Source of the DNA: an uncultured Eubacteriales bacterium | Lineage (GTDB): Bacteria; Bacillota; Clostridia; Oscillospirales; Acutalibacteraceae | Assembly (NCBI GenBank): GCA_900321595.1 | Contig: ONWP01000211.1 | Location: forward strand, 1-10,367 | Length of the DNA: 10,367 nucleotides | Direction: 5' to 3' | Shown: positions 5,235-10,367 of the stretch, in pieces | How positions within the stretch are numbered: position 1 is the stretch's first letter | How the letters are laid out: every line of letters starts with the position of its first letter | Made by a program: the position numbers and the translations under genes | Notes under the pieces: generated by a model | Database searches by the model: none | What the model was told of the DNA's origin: nothing | Seen by the model: the letters and a program-made list of their open reading frames with translations, nothing else

Positions 5235-6071
5235 TTACGCGGCGGCGCTCACAGCGGTGATGTGCGGATTGGCGCCGTTGTACCAGTACAGGAAGCCGTC
5301 CATGTCGATGACGTCGCCGACCTTGAGCGCCTTGACAGCCTCATAAACGTCGGTGCCCGCGCCGGTCAGGTAGGACTCAACGGTGAAGGTGTAGGTCTGG
5401 CCGTCCTTGGAGACCTGGAAGTACAGATCGTCGCCGTCCTGGCCGGAGCCGTCGTACTTATAAAGGAACGCGGCTTCATTGCCGTTGCCGTCCTTGCTGG
5501 CTTCCACGGTCATGCCCTTGAAGGAAACCTTCTCGTTCATGTGCGCTGCCAGCTCGTCGGTGCCGAGCATCGCGGTCACGTCGGTTGCGTCAGCGATATA
5601 GGTGTCGCCGTCTTCCACGATCTCAAACTTCGCTTCTGTGATCTCAATTTCACCGCTCCACTCAGCTTTGTAGCCGGTGACGATGATCTGCGTGCCTTCG
5701 GTCAGAAGGTCGTATTCTTCCTGGGTGCAGGGCATCTCATACAGGAAGTAGGCGCCGTCCTTGGCCTGGGTGTAGAAGGTGCCTTTGCCTTCCCACCAGG
5801 ACTGCTTGGCCTGGACATAGGTCTCGACGGTGACAGGAGACTGCATGGGAGCGGCGAGGAATTCTTCATGGGTCATGATGTTGGAGGCGTCGATGACGAG
5901 ATCAGCCTGGCTGGCTTCCTCGGTGAGCGCGGCAGCGGCGTCGGTGGCGGGCTGCGCGGCGTTCGAAGCGGGCTCAGCGCCGGTCGCGGGTTCTTCTTTG
6001 GTCTTGCCGCCGCAGGCCGCGAACGCGAACGCAAGAACGGCAACCAGCAGAACTGCGATCAATTTTTTCAT
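5235..6071 (-). CDS. Lipoprotein with two probable OB-fold domains, function unknown
   Basis: The product has 278 residues and starts at ATG 6071, 8 bases after AAGGAG (plus 6080-6085). The signal peptide is clear: MKK, a hydrophobic core, and the lipobox FAAC with lipidated Cys20. An Ala/Glu/Pro/Thr-rich linker (21-60) follows, as is usual for surface lipoproteins. Residues 66-152 (V-x-V-x-x-YV, DGAYFLYEM, EGTQIIVTGY, WSGEIEI) have the strand order and glycine positions of a bacterial OB-fold (tRNA-anti/BOF type). Residues 170-275 (KVSFKGMTVE, LYFQVSKDGQTYTFTVESYL, KVGDVIDMDGFL) look like a second, diverged copy. The family is not recognised. Ligand or protein binding at the cell surface is a guess. 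The gene has its own promoter (6104-6131) and terminator and follows the ABC importer genes closely, so it may serve the importer or be only adjacent. The regular, GC-rich codon use may point to good expression. Confidence 0.88.
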   Translation of the reverse strand: MKKLIAVLLVAVLAFAFAACGGKTKEEPATGAEPASNAAQPATDAAAALTEEASQADLVIDASNIMTHEEFLAAPMQSPVTVETYVQAKQSWWEGKGTFYTQAKDGAYFLYEMPCTQEEYDLLTEGTQIIVTGYKAEWSGEIEITEAKFEIVEDGDTYIADATDVTAMLGTDELAAHMNEKVSFKGMTVEASKDGNGNEAAFLYKYDGSGQDGDDLYFQVSKDGQTYTFTVESYLTGAGTDVYEAVKALKVGDVIDMDGFLYWYNGANPHITAVSAAA

Positions 6072-6103
6072 GGTGTTATCTCCTTTTCGTTTGATACAAG
6101 TAG

Positions 6104-6131
6104 ATTATAGTTTTTTTTGATTGAAAATCAA
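6104..6131 (-). promoter_or_regulatory. Promoter of the OB-fold lipoprotein gene
   Basis: On the minus strand TTGATT (plus 6126-6131) and TATAAT (plus 6104-6109) are 16 bases apart. The spacer contains a run of eight A bases (plus 6111-6118). The -35 box overlaps the stop codon of the substrate-binding protein gene (6128-6130). No terminator was seen between the two genes, so read-through from the importer operon is possible as well. Confidence 0.7.
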
Positions 6132-7738
6132 TATGCATTTTGCTTAAATTTTCGCTGTTTTATGCGGTCAACTATGAGATATACGCCGATTCCGACCCAT
6201 ACGGCGGCGATCGCGGCGATCAGGCCTTTTGACATCGCCGGCAGTGGACCGAGCGCCTGCTTCGTCATCGTCCCGTCAGACTGGATCTGATCCAGCCGGT
6301 ACAGGCTTTTTACGTCGCCGAACAGCCGATCCATGTATGCTTTGGAATATTGCTTTCTGAGGACGGCGAGCGAAACGTTTTCGATCAGCTGTCCGGCCGC
6401 GTCGCGAACGGATGCGGAGCCGTTGAATACCGGCGTGACGAAGGTTTTGTCGATGTTGTCGAGCAGCAGCTTCGTCGCGTCGAGCTTAACGGAATAATAG
6501 AGGTCGTTATCCTCGCCGGAACGGGAAAGGTAATCCTGATACGCCTCGGATTCCTGCGCTTTTTTGGTGACCGGGACGTAGCCCTCTGTCTTCGCGTAGC
6601 CCAGCTGCACGTCGTTCGTCAGCATGAACTGGGCGAACAGCCAGGAGGCCAGGACCTCCTGCGGATCGGACTTGTTGAAAACGCACATGGACGGTCCCTG
6701 CGATATCATCTGCGGATTGTCGGGATCGAACTGCGGGATCGGCCGGACGGCGATCTCAAAATCGACCAGCTGATCCTTGCTGATGTCCGAATGCGTCGCG
6801 TTCGTGCCCATCCAGCTGGCGCCGGCGGTGGAGTCGACCGCGAAGAGGCACTGTCCCGCGTTCAGGAAATTCGCCGGATAGCTGGAGATCTTGAAGGTGG
6901 AGAAGCTGCCGGTCTTGACGTGTCCCGCGATCTCCTCTAACAGCGCACGCGTCTCGTCGTTGAAGAGCAGGACGTCGCCGGCGGCGGTGGAATAGTCCGC
7001 GCCCTTCTGCCTGAGCATCTGGATCATCATGTTGTCCGTAGACTTATAGATGAAGGGGAGCATGGTCTTTTGCCCGTTGACGGCATAGGTGCCGTCCGGG
7101 TTCTTCACCGCGGCTTTTTCGGCGGCTTCCCAGATGAAATTCCAGGTCACGATCTCCGGCAGCTCGTAGCCGAGGCTTCTGAGCATATCCACGTTCACGT
7201 ACAGCGCCTCCGTCGAGCGCATGTAGGGGATCGCGTAGTGCGTGCCGGATATGGCGCATTCATCCAGGACCTTGTCGATCATTTCGTCCCGCGACGGCCC
7301 GTCGAAACGCAGCTCTGACCCGCCGAACCCGTACTTTTTGTTCTCGAACAGGCTGTCCAGCGGCACGACGGTGTCCTCGCCGGTCAGGTACGTCGCGATG
7401 TGATCGGGGTAGGTGATGCACACGTTCGGCGTGGTATTCGTGGAGAGATTCGTGATCACGTCGTTGTAAATGCGGCCGTAGTCCGTGTAAAGGCGCAGCG
7501 TGATGTGAATATTCGGATACAGCTTCTCAAAGTCGGCGATCGCCTTTTCATAGACGTTGGTCTGCTGCTTGTTCGTATCGTTCTTCGCCCAGAACGTGAT
7601 CTCGTACTCCCGGCTGTCGTCAAATGTGTCCGGCAGATCGAAGGCGATCGTCTGCCTGCCGCCGTGACAGCCGGACAGCGTCAGCGCGAGAGCGGCGGCG
7701 CAGAGCAGCAGACACAGGAGCTTTTTTGCGGATCTCAT
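6128..7738 (-). CDS. CUT1-type ABC importer substrate-binding lipoprotein with C-terminal membrane helix
   Basis: The product has 536 residues. The start is ATG 7738, which overlaps the stop of the upstream permease gene as ATGA and opens a proper lipoprotein signal, with lipobox LSGC and lipidated Cys24. Longer frames upstream have no signal sequence and overlap the permease. The mature part is a family 1 extracellular solute-binding protein (UgpB/MalE type): EITFWAKND, a domain 1 segment with DFEKLYPNI, and later WNFIWEAAEKAA and a tail segment with EGYVPVTKKA, which are typical of carbohydrate or glycerol-3-phosphate binders. Unusually, the C terminus carries a hydrophobic helix (about 505-523) followed by a basic tail, RIKQRKFK, so the protein may be anchored at both ends. 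It is the last gene of the importer operon. The substrate (sugar, oligosaccharide or polyol phosphate) cannot be read from the sequence. Confidence 0.93.
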   Translation of the reverse strand: MRSAKKLLCLLLCAAALALTLSGCHGGRQTIAFDLPDTFDDSREYEITFWAKNDTNKQQTNVYEKAIADFEKLYPNIHITLRLYTDYGRIYNDVITNLSTNTTPNVCITYPDHIATYLTGEDTVVPLDSLFENKKYGFGGSELRFDGPSRDEMIDKVLDECAISGTHYAIPYMRSTEALYVNVDMLRSLGYELPEIVTWNFIWEAAEKAAVKNPDGTYAVNGQKTMLPFIYKSTDNMMIQMLRQKGADYSTAAGDVLLFNDETRALLEEIAGHVKTGSFSTFKISSYPANFLNAGQCLFAVDSTAGASWMGTNATHSDISKDQLVDFEIAVRPIPQFDPDNPQMISQGPSMCVFNKSDPQEVLASWLFAQFMLTNDVQLGYAKTEGYVPVTKKAQESEAYQDYLSRSGEDNDLYYSVKLDATKLLLDNIDKTFVTPVFNGSASVRDAAGQLIENVSLAVLRKQYSKAYMDRLFGDVKSLYRLDQIQSDGTMTKQALGPLPAMSKGLIAAIAAVWVGIGVYLIVDRIKQRKFKQNAY

Positions 7739-8580
7739 CCCTTCGTGCCTCCGCGGCGCACCCCGGCCATGATCTTGTTGCGGAAGATGAGGAACAGGAC
7801 GATCAGTGGCAGACTGATGACCACGACCGCGGCCATCATGGCGGGGATGTTCTCCCGGCCGAAGCCGTTTTCGCGGATCTCCTGAATGCCGTTGGAGACC
7901 AGGAAATACGCCTGCTTGTCCGTGATCAGACGCGGCCAGACGTAGGCGTTCCAGCACTCGATGATCTTGAGGATCGTCACCGTGACGACGGTCGGTCGAC
8001 AGATCGGCAGCAGCACCTTGAACAGGTATTTGATGTCGCTGGTGCCGTCGACCTTGGCGGCCTTGTACAGCTCGTCCGGCACCTGCTCGAAGTTTTCCTT
8101 CAGCAAATAGATGTAGAAAACAGACGTGACGGACGGCAGGATCAGTCCCCAGAAAGTATTGCGCATGTTCCAGTTCGTGATCGTGACGAAATTCGTGATG
8201 ACGACGAGCTCCGCCGGGATCATCATCAGCGACAGGAACAGCGCGAAAACCGCGTTTTTGCCGCGGAATTCAAGCCGCGCGAAGGCAAACGCCGCCAGCA
8301 CGCTGACGATCAGCATGATCGCGGTCGTAGCAAGCGTGAAGATCAGCGTGTTGAGGAAGTATCTGCCGAGCGGAACGGCGGAAAAGGCGTCGATATAATT
8401 CTGCAGCGTGGGGTCGGTGATGAAAAACTTCGGGACGAATTCCGAGTTGTACGCGCCGTAGCTTTTGAAGGAGGTCAGCACCATCCAGTAGAAGGGGAAC
8501 AGCACGATCAGCGCCCACACGGCAAGGAAGATGTAGATAAAGATCCTGCCGGCGCTGACGTTTCTTTTTTTGTCTTTCAT
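7735..8580 (-). CDS. CUT1-type ABC importer permease, MalG/UgpE-like
   Basis: The product has 281 residues and starts at ATG 8580, preceded by AAGGGGG that abuts the stop codon of the other permease gene 11 bases upstream. Six membrane segments are visible, starting at about 12, 75, 108, 140, 197 and 246. The cytoplasmic EAA loop, which docks on the ATPase, is at 170-192 (ELYKAAKVDG, ending in LLP). The start MKDKKRN, then a hydrophobic helix and FPFYWMVLTSFK, is typical of the MalG-type partner of sugar importers. It forms the membrane channel with the product of 8592-9482. Its stop overlaps the start of the substrate-binding protein gene by four bases, which suggests translational coupling. 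Confidence 0.94.
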   Translation of the reverse strand: MKDKKRNVSAGRIFIYIFLAVWALIVLFPFYWMVLTSFKSYGAYNSEFVPKFFITDPTLQNYIDAFSAVPLGRYFLNTLIFTLATTAIMLIVSVLAAFAFARLEFRGKNAVFALFLSLMMIPAELVVITNFVTITNWNMRNTFWGLILPSVTSVFYIYLLKENFEQVPDELYKAAKVDGTSDIKYLFKVLLPICRPTVVTVTILKIIECWNAYVWPRLITDKQAYFLVSNGIQEIRENGFGRENIPAMMAAVVVISLPLIVLFLIFRNKIMAGVRRGGTKG

Positions 8581-8591
8581 AACGCGCCCCC

Positions 8592-9482
8592 TTAATAATG
8601 CACTTGCTTTCTGCTGACGAGCAGATTGACGACGGTGATCGTAAACACGATGGCGAACAGGATCAGCGCCGCGGCCGACGCGAAGGACGGATAGCCGCCC
8701 GAGTTTCCGTAGAGCATATCGTAGACGTAACCGACGATCGTATTCATGCCCTTCGCGTTCAGATCCACGCCGAAGAGCGCGACCGCGTCGGAGTAGGCCT
8801 TGAACGCCCCGATAAAGCCGGTGATGACCAGATAGGAGATCATCGGGCTGATCATGGGCAGCGTGATGCGCGTGAAGATCCGCCATTTTCCGGTTCCGTC
8901 GATGCGCGCCGCGTCATAATACGTCTGATTGACGCTGGCCAGCGCGCTTGTGAGGATCAGGATCTTGAACGGCATGACGACCCAGATGGTGTAGACGCAC
9001 AGCACGAACATCTTTGCCCAGTACGGTCCGTCGATGAAATCCACCGGCCTGGCGCCGAAGACCTTGAGCAGAACGTTGATCATGCCGTCCGTGTAAGCGG
9101 TCTTCTTAAACAGGATCATGAAGACAAGACCCACGGCGAGGGTATTCGTCACGTAGGGGAGGAAATAAACCGTTTGGAAAAGGTTCTTGAGCGGCTTGAT
9201 CGCGTTGAGTCCCAGGGAAATGAGCAGGGACAGCCCCGTTGAGAGCGGCACTGTGATCGCGACGAGGATCAGCGTATTTTTCACAGCCTGCAGGAAATAC
9301 GGGTCGCGCAGTACATAAGCGAAATTGTAGCCGCCGACGCCCATATCGGTCTGCGACGCGAAATTATAGCCCTCCTCCACAGAGTAGATCACCACGTCGA
9401 TCAGCGGATAGATCATGAAAATCGCCAGAAAAACGACGGCCGGCAGCAGGTAAAGCCAGGCTTTGAATCCGCGCTTTTTCAT
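8592..9482 (-). CDS. CUT1-type ABC importer permease, MalF/UgpA-like
   Basis: The product has 296 residues and starts at ATG 9482, which overlaps the stop of the ATPase gene as ATGA. It has six predicted membrane helices, the first at about 8-32 (WLYLLPAVVFLAIFMIYPL), a common UgpA/LacF opening. The EAA loop is at 188-209 (YYDAARIDG, ending in TLP). Its length is normal for the UgpA/LacF group and shorter than enterobacterial MalF, which has an extra periplasmic domain. It pairs with the MalG-like permease to form the transmembrane pore. Co-transcription with its neighbours is evident from the overlap and the 11-base gap to the next gene. Confidence 0.94.
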   Translation of the reverse strand: MKKRGFKAWLYLLPAVVFLAIFMIYPLIDVVIYSVEEGYNFASQTDMGVGGYNFAYVLRDPYFLQAVKNTLILVAITVPLSTGLSLLISLGLNAIKPLKNLFQTVYFLPYVTNTLAVGLVFMILFKKTAYTDGMINVLLKVFGARPVDFIDGPYWAKMFVLCVYTIWVVMPFKILILTSALASVNQTYYDAARIDGTGKWRIFTRITLPMISPMISYLVITGFIGAFKAYSDAVALFGVDLNAKGMNTIVGYVYDMLYGNSGGYPSFASAAALILFAIVFTITVVNLLVSRKQVHY

Positions 9483-10367
9483 GCGTCTGCCTCCGCCGGG
9501 AACCGGATGCGCTCGCCTGTTTCGGCGTCAAATAAATATGTTTTCGCGGGGCGCGGACGGAACCGCACCGAATCGCCGGCGCAGTGCGCGGCCAGCTCGC
9601 TCGCGACGATCGCGCGGCCGTTGACGGCTTCCATCTCAGGGTGCGTGAAGACGACGCTGGTGTCGCGGCCCATCACTTCGACGGCGGACAGGCCGCAGGA
9701 GAGCGAGCCCTTTTCGTCCGGGATCAGTCCCTCCGGACGGATGGCGACGCTGACGTCGCGGTCATCGCAGGCGGCGTCCATCACGCATTCGCCGCCGATC
9801 CAAAGCCTGCCGTCCTTTACCTTGCCGGTGAATACATTGATCGGCGGCGTCCCGAGGAACTTCGAGACGAACAGATTGATCGGATCGTCATAGACCTCCT
9901 GCGGTTTTCCGATCTGCTGCACAACGCCGGACTCCATGACGACGATGTGATCGGAGATGCTCATGGCCTCCTCCTGATCATGTGTGACAAAGATCGTGGT
10001 GATCCCGGTCTGCCGCTGGATGCGGCGCAGTTCCTCACGCGTCTGCAAGCGAAGCCGCGCGTCCAGATTGGACAACGGCTCGTCCAGCAGCAGAACGTGC
10101 GGCATTTTGACAAGCGCTCTGGCGATGGCGACGCGCTGCTGCTGGCCGCCGGATATTTCAGACGGCTTGCGTTCGAGCAGACGCTCGATTTGGACAAGCT
10201 TCGCGGCCTCGATTGCCCGCTCCTTCATTTCCTGTTTTGACGGCCTCGCGTCGCCCTTGAGGTTTTGCAGCGGGAACATGATGTTCTGCAGAACGGTCAT
10301 GTGCGGATAGAGCGCATAACTCTGGAAGACCAGACCGATGCCGCGGTTTTCCGGCGGCAGATTGGTC
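9479..10367 (-). CDS. CUT1-type ABC importer ATPase, MalK/UgpC/MsmX-like, 5' end outside window
   Basis: The reading frame continues to the right edge. The visible part is 295 codons plus the stop, and the Walker A region lies beyond the window. Visible in order are the Q loop (VFQSYALYPHMTV, just before and across plus 10300), the ABC signature SGGQQQRVAIARAL, Walker B VLLLDEPLSNLDA, the H loop VTHDQEEAMS, and a C-terminal regulatory region with TOBE-type features (SVAIRPEGL, KTYLFDAETGERI). The sequence is typical of the ATPases that power sugar and glycerol-3-phosphate importers. Many Firmicutes CUT1 operons lack an ATPase gene and share one MsmX-type subunit; here an ATPase gene comes before the permeases in the same transcript. 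The ATG at plus 10298-10300 is internal and is not the start, because Q-loop residues lie upstream of it. Confidence 0.94.
   Translation of the reverse strand, partial: TNLPPENRGIGLVFQSYALYPHMTVLQNIMFPLQNLKGDARPSKQEMKERAIEAAKLVQIERLLERKPSEISGGQQQRVAIARALVKMPHVLLLDEPLSNLDARLRLQTREELRRIQRQTGITTIFVTHDQEEAMSISDHIVVMESGVVQQIGKPQEVYDDPINLFVSKFLGTPPINVFTGKVKDGRLWIGGECVMDAACDDRDVSVAIRPEGLIPDEKGSLSCGLSAVEVMGRDTSVVFTHPEMEAVNGRAIVASELAAHCAGDSVRFRPRPAKTYLFDAETGERIRFPAEADA

Noticed and set aside
5262..6110. Plus-strand open frame of 282 codons opposite the OB-fold lipoprotein gene
   Set aside because: The minus-strand gene has a promoter, ribosome binding site, lipobox and terminator. The plus frame has none of these and ends in low-complexity glycine-rich sequence.
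6119..6132. Small inverted repeat ATTGA/TCAAT near the end of the substrate-binding protein gene as a terminator
   Set aside because: On the minus strand it is followed by a run of A, not T, and it overlaps the -35 box of the next gene, so it is not a credible terminator.
7739..7957. Longer N terminus for the substrate-binding protein
   Set aside because: It would overlap the permease gene by more than 200 bases and bury the signal peptide. ATG 7738 gives a correct lipoprotein signal and an ATGA coupling.
7624..8595. Plus-strand open frame of 323 codons opposite the permease gene
   Set aside because: It is very rich in Asp, Arg, Gln and His, lacks a ribosome binding site, and lies antisense to a permease with a clear EAA motif.

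Overview
The window looks like chromosomal DNA of a moderately GC-rich Gram-positive anaerobe of the Firmicutes, probably a Clostridia or Oscillospiraceae-type gut bacterium. This is inferred from strong GGAGG-type ribosome binding sites, several lipoproteins with type II signal peptides, short operons with overlapping genes, and vegetative promoters with 17-base spacers. No mobile element, tRNA, rRNA or CRISPR array was seen.

Layout. At the left edge a PHP-family phosphatase gene starts on the minus strand and runs out of the window. Its promoter faces away from the promoter of a plus-strand operon. That operon begins with a leader of about 250 nt, which carries an unreported-looking 28-codon ORF (GTG at 247, good ribosome binding site) and an intrinsic terminator (355-407). 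It continues with mgtE (Mg2+ channel/transporter), a cysteine-rich flavodoxin-fold reductase, an alpha/beta hydrolase and a GtrA-family membrane protein, and ends at a terminator near 4179-4213.

The rest of the window is on the minus strand. In transcription order it encodes a CUT1-type ABC importer: ATPase (5' end outside the window), MalF-like permease, MalG-like permease and a substrate-binding lipoprotein. The first pair and the last pair of genes overlap by ATGA, and the two permease genes are 11 bases apart. Two lipoprotein genes follow, each with its own recognisable promoter: one with two probable OB-fold domains, and one built of two copies of an unrecognised beta-rich domain. A terminator separates these two.

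The most interesting element is the mgtE leader. No M-box riboswitch core could be recognised. Instead there is a short ORF whose product starts MDDP and contains EADEDP, and its stop codon lies 22 bases before the terminator. This resembles the acidic/proline logic of the enterobacterial MgtL leader peptide, in which low Mg2+ destabilises translating ribosomes. A helix at 345-367 is mutually exclusive with the lower stem of the terminator, so a peptide-coupled or RNA-based attenuator for Mg2+ is a reasonable hypothesis. Other points worth a look are a substrate-binding lipoprotein with an extra C-terminal membrane anchor, and the two repeat-built lipoproteins.
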